From CAVWCQ01 sp963753545 (GTDB lineage: Bacteria; Chloroflexota; Anaerolineae; Aggregatilineales; Aggregatilineaceae), in the NCBI GenBank assembly GCA_963753545.1, contig CAVWCQ010000008.1, positions 558,001 to 622,000 of the forward strand: DNA of 64,000 nucleotides, read 5' to 3'. A program made the position numbers and the translations under genes. The notes under the pieces are model-generated. The model saw only the letters and a list, made by a program, of their open reading frames with translations, was not told the origin of the DNA and ran no database searches. This document shows positions 8,560 through 17,431 of this stretch, piece after piece (the stretch's first letter is position 1; the number at the start of each line of letters is the position of its first letter).

Positions 8560-11500
8560 ATGCGCAGAACGTTCTCTTATTCCAGTAGACTTCAGGGCCA
8601 ACTGATCGAGGTACTGCTGACCGGGGCGGCGTTGGTGGTCGCAGGCATCCTGCTCGCCGTTTACGCTTACCTTGCGGTGGACTGGCAGAGCAAGCCCTTC
8701 ATTGGTTTTTTGCCAATGCGCAACCTGGAAGTTTATGACGCCGACTCACTCACCGGGGCGGACTGGCCCGCGCTCAAGGCAGGGCTGAAGCCGGGCGATC
8801 AGGTCGTCGGGCTTAACGGGCAGGACCTGGACAATGTGTCGGCGGAACACCGCATTGATCGATTTTACAGCATCCTGGACACGCGCAAGGCCAATGACCG
8901 GATCCTGGTGCGCTTCCTGCGCGAGAGCAAACCGGAGAATCTGCCCGAAAAAGCCTGCATCACCCGCCCTGATATGGACGGCATTTATGACTGCCTCGTA
9001 TCGTTCCGGCTGCGGACGGTTCCCACTGGCGACCTGATCAGCTATTTTGGCGTTGGCTGGCTGGCGGGGTTGATCCTGTGGCTGCTCGTCGGAATCCTGT
9101 TCCTGCGGCGCTACGAACAACCCGCGGTGCGGCGTGTGGCGCTGTTTTCATCACCGCTCGTCGTTCTGATGGCGGGAGCCTTCGACGTTTACAGCACGCA
9201 CAATCTGACTGGCTTGTGGCTGCTCTCTGGCGGATTAACCGGCGGTCTGATCGTCCTCTTCGCGATGGAATTCCCTTATCGGTACGCGGCTGTCCAGCAG
9301 AATCCGCTCCTGGGCTGGGCCCCGCTGATCGTGGCCCTGGCCGAAAGCGCCACCGCGATTGCTCTGTCCCGCGCCACCGATACCGGGCTGAACAACGCCG
9401 CCTATTATATGACCTATCTCATGCCCCTGCTCGGCCTGATCATGCTGGTTGCCTCTATGCTCTGGTGGCGGTCCCGCTCGGCGTCACCCGTCTCGCGCAA
9501 CCAGAGCACGATGGTTCTGCTGGGGACTGGACCCTGGCTCGCGTCGCTGCTCATCTGGTTTGGCTGGCTGGTCGTGCGCGGCGAGAACTCGTTCAGCCTG
9601 CTCCTGTTCATCCAGATGCTGTCGGTCCTGCTGCCGATCAGCGCGATCTATGCCGTCTCTCAGCTTCGCCCGCTGGATACCGACCGCGTGATCACAGGCA
9701 GCGTGCTCTATGGAGCGCTGTTGGCGCTGCTGGTCGTCAGCTACTGGCTGATCGTGACCGGAATCGCCCTGCTGGTAGGACGCACCACCCGCGATACGGC
9801 CCTCAGCCCGGTATTGATCGCGCTCTCGATCTTCGTTGTGGCTATTTTGTTCGAGCCGCTGCGCGTATTTTTGCAGCGCCTCATTGATTCTGTTTATTTC
9901 CGCGCCCGCCGCACCTATCAGGTTTACCTGGAACAGTTCTCTCGCGAGGTGACGAACGCCGTCACGCTCGGCGAAGTGATCAGTCTGCTGGAGCGCTACC
10001 TGGGCAACGCCCTGAACCCGACCCATGTAATCCTCTACGTGCGCGAACTGGCGACGGGTGATTATCGCCCGCAGCCCGATCCCAAGACCGATCACCGCCT
10101 GACCGACATCACGTTTATGTCGGAAAGCGGTCTGGTCCGCTACCTGCGGGATCGCGCCAGCCTGCTCTATTTGGAAGAAGGGCGTCCGCTGCCGCTCGAC
10201 GTGGTGAGCGACCGGGCGCGGCTGGCGGTGCTCGGCGCGCCGGTGATCGTGCGCCTGAAAGGGCAAAAAGTGCTGAACGGCTTCCTGGTGGTTGGACCGC
10301 GCCAGGGAGGAGCCGCCTATTTGCACGAAGACCTGCGCTTTATCGACAGCCTGAGCGACCAGATCGCGCTGGCCGTCGAGCGCGCCCAGGCGATTGGCGA
10401 CCTGGAACGCCGTGTGCGCGTGCAGGACGTGCTGAGTCAGGTGAGCCGCGCCCTGAACTTTGCGATTGACTTCGACACGCTGCTTGAACTGATCTACGCG
10501 CAGACGAGCCGTGTCATTGACGCGCCCAACTTTTATATTGCCCTGCGCAACCCGAACATAGACGAACTCAGCTACGTGTTTTACAACGAAGGTGACGAGC
10601 GCGACGAAGCGATGGAAGGCAAGCGCTGGCGTCTGGGGCGCGACTTGATGAGCGAGATTGTCCGCACCCAGCAGACGCTGCGCACCGATGATTATGTGCG
10701 TGAGACGCTCACCCGCGACGCCCGTGCCCAGATCGATAACCCCAATCTCAAGTCGTGGCTCGGTGTACCGCTCCTGACCGATACGGGCAGTTCGGGCGGT
10801 GCGCTGGGCGTGATGGTGGCGGCAACAACGGAGCCGGGCAAAACCTTCTCGGACGATCAGCAAGACCTGTTTTGGGACATTGCCAACCTCGCGGCGAGCG
10901 CCATCGGTAAGCTGCAACTGTTCGACAAGACGCAGCAGCGCGCCCGCCAACTGAGCGTGATCAACCAGATTTCCAGCCAGTTGGCGTCGGAACTGGGCAA
11001 CGTAGACCGCCTGCTCCGCCTGATCACCGAAAACGCGGTGAGCATTCTCAACGCCGAAGCGGGCAGCCTGCTGCTGGTAGACGAAGAAAGCAGCGACCTG
11101 ATCTTCCATGTGGTCGTTGGCGGCAGCGGCGAAAATCTGGTCGGGACGCGCATTCCGGCGGGTGTTGGATTGGCCGGGGCAACGGTGCAGCGCGGCACAT
11201 CAATTATTGTGAATGATCCCAGCCGCGACTCGCGCTGGCACGGCGAAATGACTGCGCCCGACGATGCGGCTGCATCCGGCGGCAATGGGCATACTGCCGA
11301 CAGCGGCGGCTTCCAGTCGAACGCGATCCTGTCCGTCCCGCTGCTGGTCCAGGGCCACGCCATTGGCGTGCTGCAAACGATCAACAAGCGCGATGGCAGC
11401 ATCTTCATCCGTGAAGACGCCGACCTGCTCGAAACCTTCGCGGGGCAGGCGGCTATCGCCATCGAAAATGCTCGCCTCTTCGATATGACCGACCAGCAGT

Positions 11501-12762
11501 TGGCCCTGCGCGTGCAGGAACTCGACACGATGCAGCGCATCGACCAGGAACTCAACCGCACGCTCAATCTGGCGAACGTGGTTGACATTACGATGGACTG
11601 GGCGCTGCGCAAAAGTGGCGCGACGGCAGGTGCGCTGTTCATCCTGGACCGCGAGATCAACGAACTGAGGCAGGTGCAGTCCTACGGCTACCCGCCAACC
11701 AGTCCCTTCACGGCCAGCGACGAAAACCTCTATCCCACGGATCGCGGCGTCGTCGGGCGTGTGATCCGCACCGGGCACCCGTCGCTGATCACGGATGTGA
11801 GTATCGACCCGGATTATGACGAAACACTGCCAGGCTGTGTCGCCCAGTTGGTCGTTCCCCTCTTCAGCGCCAACCAGGTGATCGGCGTGATCATCCTGGA
11901 AAGCGACCATGAGGCCGAACTCGACCTGCTGGACCTGGACTTCGTAGCCCGTCTTGCCGAGCACGCCAGCCCCGCTATCGTCAACGCGCAGCTCTTCCAG
12001 GAACTCGAAAAGGCCAACCAGGACAAGAGCCGTTTTGTGAGCATGGTGGCCCACGAACTGAAGAACCCCATGACCAGCATGAAGGGCTACACCGATCTGC
12101 TGCTGAAGGGCGTGGTTGGTCCTGTCAACGAGCAGCAGGGCGACTTCCTCAAGACGGTATTGAACAACGTCAACCGTATGGAAACGCTGGTCAGCGATCT
12201 GAACGACCTGACCAAGCAGGAAACGGGCAATATGCGCCTGGAAATCTTCCCCGTGGACTTCCGCAACGTGGTCCTCGAAACGCTGCGCTCGATCCAGGGG
12301 CAGATCGAAGAAAAAGGTCAGTTGCTCGATGTTAACGTCCCGGACAGTATGCCGCTGGTCATGGGCGATCAGAACCGCCTGATCCAGATTCTGACCAACT
12401 TCTTATCGAACGCGTATAAATACACGCCGACAGGCGGCATCATCGAGATCAAGGCCGAGGCGACGCGCAATACCTGGGATCAGCAGGGCGCGCAGCAGGT
12501 GATTCACTGCTTCGTGCGTGACACGGGCATCGGCATGAGCGATGAAGACCTCAAGAAGCTCTTCACGCCGTACTTCCGCAGCGAGAATTATAAGGCGCGC
12601 GAACAGCCGGGTACGGGCCTGGGCATGACCATTACACGCGGTCTGATTGAGCAGCACGGCGGCAAGGTCTGGGTGGAGAGCGTGCTGGACGAGGGTACAA
12701 CGTTCCATTTCACCCTGCCCGTCGCGCTGGAAACGGCGGCACAGCCGAGGGTACGGGCTTAG
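8560..12762 (+). CDS. Large membrane histidine kinase: PDZ-like, multi-TM, four GAF domains
   Basis: 1400 residues. TM1 lies at about 15-40. An extracytoplasmic PDZ-like segment (GLKPGDQVVGLNGQDL, about 75-90) reaches to residue 155, then about seven to eight further spans to about 440. The cytoplasmic half holds four GAF-like domains, roughly at 455-615, 622-790, 795-980 and 990-1150, each opening with a short helix such as VINQISSQLASEL or MQRIDQELNRTL. HisKA has VAHELKNPMTSMKGY with the phospho-His at about 1164; the HATPase domain has the N box NFLSNAYKYTP (about 1281), G1 DTGIGM and G2 GTGLGMT (about 1350). All catalytic boxes are intact. No response regulator is adjacent, so its partner is elsewhere. 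The multi-TM plus PDZ input suggests sensing of envelope or membrane state, with GAF domains adding cytosolic input. Confidence 0.9.
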   Translation: MRRTFSYSSRLQGQLIEVLLTGAALVVAGILLAVYAYLAVDWQSKPFIGFLPMRNLEVYDADSLTGADWPALKAGLKPGDQVVGLNGQDLDNVSAEHRIDRFYSILDTRKANDRILVRFLRESKPENLPEKACITRPDMDGIYDCLVSFRLRTVPTGDLISYFGVGWLAGLILWLLVGILFLRRYEQPAVRRVALFSSPLVVLMAGAFDVYSTHNLTGLWLLSGGLTGGLIVLFAMEFPYRYAAVQQNPLLGWAPLIVALAESATAIALSRATDTGLNNAAYYMTYLMPLLGLIMLVASMLWWRSRSASPVSRNQSTMVLLGTGPWLASLLIWFGWLVVRGENSFSLLLFIQMLSVLLPISAIYAVSQLRPLDTDRVITGSVLYGALLALLVVSYWLIVTGIALLVGRTTRDTALSPVLIALSIFVVAILFEPLRVFLQRLIDSVYFRARRTYQVYLEQFSREVTNAVTLGEVISLLERYLGNALNPTHVILYVRELATGDYRPQPDPKTDHRLTDITFMSESGLVRYLRDRASLLYLEEGRPLPLDVVSDRARLAVLGAPVIVRLKGQKVLNGFLVVGPRQGGAAYLHEDLRFIDSLSDQIALAVERAQAIGDLERRVRVQDVLSQVSRALNFAIDFDTLLELIYAQTSRVIDAPNFYIALRNPNIDELSYVFYNEGDERDEAMEGKRWRLGRDLMSEIVRTQQTLRTDDYVRETLTRDARAQIDNPNLKSWLGVPLLTDTGSSGGALGVMVAATTEPGKTFSDDQQDLFWDIANLAASAIGKLQLFDKTQQRARQLSVINQISSQLASELGNVDRLLRLITENAVSILNAEAGSLLLVDEESSDLIFHVVVGGSGENLVGTRIPAGVGLAGATVQRGTSIIVNDPSRDSRWHGEMTAPDDAAASGGNGHTADSGGFQSNAILSVPLLVQGHAIGVLQTINKRDGSIFIREDADLLETFAGQAAIAIENARLFDMTDQQLALRVQELDTMQRIDQELNRTLNLANVVDITMDWALRKSGATAGALFILDREINELRQVQSYGYPPTSPFTASDENLYPTDRGVVGRVIRTGHPSLITDVSIDPDYDETLPGCVAQLVVPLFSANQVIGVIILESDHEAELDLLDLDFVARLAEHASPAIVNAQLFQELEKANQDKSRFVSMVAHELKNPMTSMKGYTDLLLKGVVGPVNEQQGDFLKTVLNNVNRMETLVSDLNDLTKQETGNMRLEIFPVDFRNVVLETLRSIQGQIEEKGQLLDVNVPDSMPLVMGDQNRLIQILTNFLSNAYKYTPTGGIIEIKAEATRNTWDQQGAQQVIHCFVRDTGIGMSDEDLKKLFTPYFRSENYKAREQPGTGLGMTITRGLIEQHGGKVWVESVLDEGTTFHFTLPVALETAAQPRVRA

Positions 12763-12874
12763 CCACAACGAAATTTTCCGCTTCCCTGCTAAAATCGTGG
12801 GGAAGAGAGAGCCACAGCGACACTGATCGTTCGGGAAATGTTCCGGCAAAACAAGAAGGGAGCGTTTAAACACG

Positions 12875-13099
12875 ATGATCAAGCGCGGCGTATATAATCG
12901 GGAAGGTGAACTGCTAGGCTACGTCGAAGGCGCGGCGGTCTTTGACCGCGACAGCGTGCAGACGGGCCGCATCGAAGGGCGCACGGTGGTTGATCTGGAT
13001 GGCAACCGGCGCTGGCTGTTGGATGGAGATGCCGTGCTCGATACGCGCGGCAATGTCATCGGCTACATGGGAGACCCCGTTTCCCACGATAACGACTGA
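12875..13099 (+). CDS. Small conserved-type hypothetical protein (74 aa)
   Basis: AAGAAGGGAGC precedes the ATG at 12875. The 74 residues consist of repeated short beta hairpins with internal similarity: VYNREGELLGYVEGAAVFD, then VVDLDGNRRWLLDGDAVLDTRGNVIGYMGD. The pattern of Asp/Gly turns between strands resembles a small beta-barrel or beta-solenoid. The gene sits between the large kinase and the YbaK-type gene on the same strand, with only 17 bases to the latter, so co-transcription with it is likely. No function is known. Confidence 0.7.
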   Translation: MIKRGVYNREGELLGYVEGAAVFDRDSVQTGRIEGRTVVDLDGNRRWLLDGDAVLDTRGNVIGYMGDPVSHDND

Positions 13100-13116
13100 A
13101 TCGCACAAGGACAACA

Positions 13117-13641
13117 ATGGCAGACGAAATCAAGAAACTAAACTCCATGCGCGCGCTCGAACAGCAGCGCATCGACTATGAAACGTTTAACTACGACCCC
13201 ACGATCACGAACGGCGTGCTGGCAGCCGAGGCGATGGGTTTTCCCCCGGCTCAGGTCTTTAAAACGCTGGTCGTCCAGATCGAAAAGGGCCAGCCCGCCC
13301 TGGTGATGGTCGCCTCTAACCGGAAGCTGGACCTGAAGAAGTTTGCCCGCGCCATCGGACAGAAAAAGGCGATTATGACGACCAAGCGCGGCGCGGAAGC
13401 CGCTACCGGGCTGAAGACAGGCGGCATCGGTGCGCTGGCACTCACTCATAAGCGGTGGGGCGTCTACCTCGATCAGCCGGACAGCGCCTATGAGGCGATT
13501 CTGGTCAACGCCGGGCAGCGCGGCCTCAATCTGAAGGTAAAAGTAGCAGACCTGATCCGTGTGTTGAGTGCGAAAGTATTGACCGACATCTCGGATCCAT
13601 TGGACGGCGCGGCAGAAGCCGAAGACACCGCAGACGAATAA
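13117..13641 (+). CDS. ybaK: YbaK/EbsC-family aminoacyl-tRNA deacylase (Cys-tRNA(Pro) type)
   Basis: 174 residues that match the YbaK fold through most of their length: ALEQQRIDYETFNYD, then AAEAMGFPPAQVFKTLVV with the family Lys, LVMVASNRKLDLKKFARAIG, and the glycine-rich GLKTGGIGALAL loop. YbaK proteins act in trans to hydrolyse mischarged Cys-tRNA(Pro), so the expected role is cytosolic translation quality control. The C-terminus ends in an acidic tail (GAAEAEDTADE) longer than in typical members of about 155-160 residues. The start at 13117 has AAGGA upstream. It probably shares a transcript with the 74-residue gene before it and the zinc-ribbon gene after it. Confidence 0.9.
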   Translation: MADEIKKLNSMRALEQQRIDYETFNYDPTITNGVLAAEAMGFPPAQVFKTLVVQIEKGQPALVMVASNRKLDLKKFARAIGQKKAIMTTKRGAEAATGLKTGGIGALALTHKRWGVYLDQPDSAYEAILVNAGQRGLNLKVKVADLIRVLSAKVLTDISDPLDGAAEAEDTADE

Positions 13642-13663
13642 CACGACCGCCGGGGAGCATACG

Positions 13664-14176
13664 ATGGACATCTTGCGCCGGTTTCGACGCTTGCACCGAA
13701 CACAAGAACTTACACGGGAACAGGCCGTGCCTCAGACAGCGCCGTCACGGGCTAAATCTGCTCCGGCAAATTCTGCCCCGGCACGAACTGCCCCGGCACG
13801 AACTGCCCTGGCAGATCCTGCCACGGCGACCCCTTCCCAGACAGCCGTAGGGTATAACCCCCGGCGGGACAAACATCTCTACTGGCTGACCGAGGACGGC
13901 TATATCGTTGCCCAGGATGTCACCAGCCAGTACGAGTATGTTCAGGAAACGCCCTGTGTTCACTGCGGCGGGCAGATGAAAGTGATTGCCCACCTGAACC
14001 GGGGCGGGCAGGGACTGAGCGAACTGGTTGCCTTTTGTGAAAGCTGCCATAAGCGAAACAGTACCATCTTCGACATCAGCAACGATGTTTACCAGGACTG
14101 GTGGGCCGAACAGCTTGGCTCACTCTACATCAAACAGTTTGATGGTCCCCCGCGCGAACCCTGGAATCCGCAGTAA
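13664..14176 (+). CDS. Zinc-ribbon protein with Ala/Pro repeat linker
   Basis: 170 residues. The N-terminal 25 residues are basic (ILRRFRRLHR). A linker of degenerate five-residue units (SAPAN, SAPAR, TAPAR, TALAD) follows, encoded by 15-bp tandem repeats. The C-terminal half carries a treble-clef or ribbon-like pair CVHCGG at about 93 and CESC at about 125, suited to one zinc ion, and ends with aromatic residues (YQDWWAEQLGSLY). ATG at 13664 has GGGGAGC upstream. The gene is 22 bases after the YbaK-type gene. No specific family was recognised; it could be a small nucleic-acid or protein adaptor. Confidence 0.65.
   Translation: MDILRRFRRLHRTQELTREQAVPQTAPSRAKSAPANSAPARTAPARTALADPATATPSQTAVGYNPRRDKHLYWLTEDGYIVAQDVTSQYEYVQETPCVHCGGQMKVIAHLNRGGQGLSELVAFCESCHKRNSTIFDISNDVYQDWWAEQLGSLYIKQFDGPPREPWNPQ
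13757..13831 (+). repeat. 15-bp tandem repeat inside the zinc-ribbon gene
   Basis: About five units of the type actgccccggcacga encode the Ala/Pro linker. Units 2 and 3 are nearly identical, which points to recent slippage. Confidence 0.75.
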
Positions 14177-14285
14177 ATCGCGCCAACCGGGGGAAATTTC
14201 CACGCATCATAGAGGGCGCGGCTTGACTTCGCACGCAGGCAGCGCCCTTACATTCGCGGCTGGGTGAGGCAGGAGGGAAATTTCT

Positions 14286-14786
14286 GTGACTCCCGAATCG
14301 ATTGCCAGACTGTTCGATTACAACTATTGGGCGTTCGAGCGCGTGTGGGGCTGCATCGAGCAGATTACCGACGAGCAGTTTATTCAGCCACTGGGTTATT
14401 CCAGGGGGCCGATTCGCGATCAGGTCGTGCATCTGATGAGCGCCACGTGGCGTTGGGTGGAGCGCCTGCAGCTCGTGGAAGCTTCGCCCCGCCTCGTGTA
14501 CGAAGATTTCACCAGCAAGGCCGCCACAAAAACGATGTGGGATCAGATGCGGGGCGATGTGATGCGCTACATCCGGTCGCTGGATCAGGCGCAGTTGGAC
14601 GAGGTGATCCGCTGGGAGATTTCGTCACTGGCGCTGACTTCGCACAGCCCGCGCTGGGAACTGCTGCTGCACGTCGCCAATCATGGGACGGATCACCGGG
14701 CGCAAATTCTCGCCATGCTGCACGAGCATTTCCGCGTCGGGACCGTCGAGCAGGATATGTTGCTGTATCTGGTGGAGACAGAATAA
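14286..14786 (+). CDS. DinB-family protein
   Basis: 166 residues starting at GTG 14286, chosen because AGGAGGGAAATTTCT lies directly upstream. It has the DinB four-helix layout: LFDYNYWAFERVWGCIEQI at the N-terminus, the family His in DQVVHLMSATWRWVERL at about 49, and the His pair in LLLHVANHGTDHRAQILAML at about 127-135. These three His are the metal-binding set of the DinB/YfiT superfamily. Members are metal-dependent thiol transferases or hydrolases, mostly uncharacterised. It is 11 bases before the serine hydrolase gene, so the two are likely co-transcribed. Confidence 0.85.
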   Translation: MTPESIARLFDYNYWAFERVWGCIEQITDEQFIQPLGYSRGPIRDQVVHLMSATWRWVERLQLVEASPRLVYEDFTSKAATKTMWDQMRGDVMRYIRSLDQAQLDEVIRWEISSLALTSHSPRWELLLHVANHGTDHRAQILAMLHEHFRVGTVEQDMLLYLVETE

Positions 14787-14797
14787 CAGGGGGAAAA

Positions 14798-16333
14798 GTG
14801 ATCAGAAAGTTAAGTCTGGGGCTTCTTCTGCTGGCACTGCTGCTGGGCAACCTTCTATCGACCTCGGCCCAGGAAAGTTATTGGCCCACGACCAACTGGC
14901 GCATCTCAACGCCCGAAGAACAGGGCATCAACTCGGATCAATTGGTCCATATGCTGCGCTACGTCCAATCGGAAGACCTCAATATCAACAGCATTCTGCT
15001 GATCCGGCACGGTTATGTGGTGCTCGATGCCAGCATCGCGCCTTATTCGCCCGGTGAACAGCATATCATCCATTCCGCCACCAAGAGCTTCACGTCCACG
15101 CTGCTAGGTATCGCCATGCAGGACGGTCTGATCGACAGCCTGGAAACCCCTGTCAGCGCCTTGCTGCCCGACTGGACACCATCCGCCACCGATGAGAACA
15201 AGCAGGCGATGACGCTGCAAGACCTGCTCACCATGCAGTCCGGCCTTGACTGCCATGATGCCCCTGAAAACGGCTGGCGCGATCTGGTGCGGATGCGGCA
15301 GAGCAGCGATTGGGTGCAGTTCATGGCGGATATCCCGATGGCGGCTGCGCCCGGAACGGTCTTTAACTACTGCAACGGGATCACCTACCTGATCGGGCAG
15401 ATCGTCAGTGCCCAGACGGGCACGCCCCTGTTGGATTATGCTCAGGAAAGACTATTGGGGCCGCTGGGCATCAGCAATTACACGTGGCTCACGGACGAGG
15501 CGACAGGGAATGAAATATCGTGGGGCGGGTTGATGATGACCGCGCCCGATATGGCGAAACTTGGTTATCTGATGCTGCACAACGGCGAATGGGATGGGCA
15601 GCAGATTGTTTCGCCGGAATGGGTCGCCGCCGCAACCACGCGCCATGCCGACGGGTGGTATGGGGTCGGCTACGGCTACCAGTGGTGGGTCGAAGAGAAC
15701 CCCGATTATTACTCAGCGCGCGGCTTTGCGGGACAATATATTCTCGTCGTGCCGCAGCAGGATCTGATAGTCGTCTTCCTCAGCGGCTTGAGCCTGAATA
15801 CGTATCAAATTCCGTTGACAATTCTGGAAAGTTTCATTCTTGAGGCTGTTCAATCGGATGAACCACTGCCCGCCAATCCCGACTCGAACGCTGAATTAGC
15901 CGTTGTGCTGGCTGAACTGAGTGATCCTGCCCCGCAGCCCGTCCCCGCCCTGCCCGACATGGCACAGGCCATATCCGGGACGACCTATTCCGTCACTCAA
16001 AACAGCTATGGAATCAGCACGATGGCCCTGCAATTTGAAGAAGGCGCGGACGTAATGACGCTGGCGTTGGGCTTTCAGGGTCAGCCTGTCGCGCTTCCGC
16101 TGCCTGTCGGGTTGGATGGTGTCTACCGCGTCACCCCTCTGCCGGGTGAGGGCAGTTTCGCGCTCAGAGGGTCATGGACGAACGACAACACGTTCTCGAT
16201 CTCGCTTAAGACCATGACGGATCCGGCGGACCTGGTGCTCCGTATGCAGTTCACGGACAGCAATACCCTGTCGATGATCCTGCGCGAAGCGGTCACAGGC
16301 AACGTCGAGCACGTCAACGGACAGGTCGAGTAA
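14798..16333 (+). CDS. Exported serine hydrolase, class C beta-lactamase/esterase family
   Basis: The start is taken as GTG 14798, preceded by CAGGGGGAAAA; the open frame extends further upstream but overlaps dinB. Residues 1-24 are a signal peptide (LGLLLLALLLGNLLSTSAQ). The catalytic domain spans about 35-360, with SxxK as SATKSF (about 91-96) and the YxN motif YCNG (about 196), both intact. The HTG-like third motif is seen as RGFAGQY. The C-terminal 130 residues (SGTTYSVTQNSYGI onward) form a beta-rich lipocalin-like extension known from some serine hydrolases of this family. A shorter paralogue without signal peptide lies at 53462-54517. The substrate is unknown; D-Ala peptides or esters are typical. 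Confidence 0.85.
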   Translation: MIRKLSLGLLLLALLLGNLLSTSAQESYWPTTNWRISTPEEQGINSDQLVHMLRYVQSEDLNINSILLIRHGYVVLDASIAPYSPGEQHIIHSATKSFTSTLLGIAMQDGLIDSLETPVSALLPDWTPSATDENKQAMTLQDLLTMQSGLDCHDAPENGWRDLVRMRQSSDWVQFMADIPMAAAPGTVFNYCNGITYLIGQIVSAQTGTPLLDYAQERLLGPLGISNYTWLTDEATGNEISWGGLMMTAPDMAKLGYLMLHNGEWDGQQIVSPEWVAAATTRHADGWYGVGYGYQWWVEENPDYYSARGFAGQYILVVPQQDLIVVFLSGLSLNTYQIPLTILESFILEAVQSDEPLPANPDSNAELAVVLAELSDPAPQPVPALPDMAQAISGTTYSVTQNSYGISTMALQFEEGADVMTLALGFQGQPVALPLPVGLDGVYRVTPLPGEGSFALRGSWTNDNTFSISLKTMTDPADLVLRMQFTDSNTLSMILREAVTGNVEHVNGQVE

Positions 16334-16359
16334 GTATCTATCCGTAATTCGTTTTTGTA

Positions 16360-16455
16360 GGTGCGCTGCTTTGCGTGCGGCGTGCAGCGTGCGAAGCTAA
16401 GCCGCGAAGCCGCTGCCGCCCCGCCTTTGTAGGGGCGCTGCTTGCCGCGCCCTGT
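16360..16455 (+). repeat. Two element B pieces
   Basis: Gtaggtgcgctgctttgcgtgcggcg at 16360 and gtaggggcgctgcttgccgcgccc at about 16431, separated by GC-rich inverted fragments. Confidence 0.6.
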
Positions 16456-16557
16456 TTTTTGGGATGCGCGGCGCATGATTAAGTCATATCGCCATCATGG
16501 ACTCTAATATGATATTTTCTCTGATAGACGCGGAGATTTCTATCACAAAGGGGAAGT

Positions 16558-17346
16558 ATGATGCGCTCCAAATATCTTCTGCTTATCCTCGTTTTATTCG
16601 CCGCTATGTTCCTGCCTCATCCCACGACAACCCATGCTGCTGCCGCCACCGATTTTGAAGCCTTTGCCGCTGGCACCCTGGCCGACAGTCTGACTGTGCC
16701 AGGGGTGACGTTCAGCACGACATCAGGATCCTCACCCTGGCAAATCTACGAACCCTATTTAAATCCACCGTATGCCGAGGGACGTATCCTGGGAACTTTG
16801 GGCGGCGACACGTTGACCATCCGCTTTGCAACGCTGCAAGGTGCAATCAGTTTTGGCTATGGAGCACTCGATAATACGCCTGTCCAATTTTTCCGCGGCG
16901 GCGTCCTGGTAAGCTCTCAGAGTTTGGCCCCCACAGGTATCAATACCTACACGGGAGCATCCTTCTCTATTGGTGATGGATTCGATACCATCACGATCGC
17001 GCCCATCAGTGACCTCGTGATTGACAACCTCTCCACAACGGACTTCATCACAGCAGCCGTGTCTGGTCCCGTTCCTGGCATCGATATGGTAGCGATTCCG
17101 GCTGGCTCGGTCGTGGGCACATTCCTGACCAGTACGCCGCTCTATTACGCGCCCGATCCAACAGCGGCGAGCAGCACCGTCATGGACGCGGGCAAAACGC
17201 TGTGGGTGATCGGCGTGGATAAGAGTGGGCAGTTTTACAAGGTGCTGTTAGTAGGCAAATTCTACTGGGTTCCTATCAACACAATGGGGCCGAACTACGA
17301 CAGCGTGTGGAATGGTTGGCCGCTGCCCAGCCAAACCGTCGAGTAG
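16558..17346 (+). CDS. Secreted protein with C-terminal SH3-like domain
   Basis: 262 residues. Residues 1-28 are a signal peptide (KYLLLILVLFAAMF, cut after THA). Residues 30-165 form a beta-sandwich-like region beginning TDFEAFAAGTLADS and containing ITIAPISDLVIDNL, like domains found in PEP-CTERM/DUF-type surface proteins. Residues 180-262 resemble an SH3b module: STPLYYAPDPTAASST, then FYKVLLVGKFYWVPINTMGPNYD. The ribosome site is AAAGGGGAAGT before an ATGATG pair. An inverted repeat TGATAG-12-CTATCA at 16522-16545 lies just upstream and could be an operator. No PEP-CTERM sorting tail is present. Confidence 0.7.
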   Translation: MMRSKYLLLILVLFAAMFLPHPTTTHAAAATDFEAFAAGTLADSLTVPGVTFSTTSGSSPWQIYEPYLNPPYAEGRILGTLGGDTLTIRFATLQGAISFGYGALDNTPVQFFRGGVLVSSQSLAPTGINTYTGASFSIGDGFDTITIAPISDLVIDNLSTTDFITAAVSGPVPGIDMVAIPAGSVVGTFLTSTPLYYAPDPTAASSTVMDAGKTLWVIGVDKSGQFYKVLLVGKFYWVPINTMGPNYDSVWNGWPLPSQTVE

Positions 17347-17367
17347 GCAACCTTGAGGCGCACAATA

Positions 17368-17403
17368 CAAAAACGGGGCGCGCTGGTTTTCCAGTGCGCC
17401 CCA
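17368..17403 (-). terminator. Intrinsic terminator of the PPi-type phosphofructokinase gene
   Basis: On the minus strand ggggcgcactgg-aaaa-ccagcgcgcccc is followed by gtttttg. It lies between two converging genes and may act in both directions. Confidence 0.75.
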
Positions 17404-17431
17404 TTCGTTTGATCCACAAATTCCCGCTGAT

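Noticed and set aside
9484..11109. Long minus-strand open frame (541 codons) opposite the large kinase
   Set aside because: It is antisense to conserved GAF and membrane segments, and its translation is rich in Gln, Arg and His with no domain; this is a GC-bias shadow.
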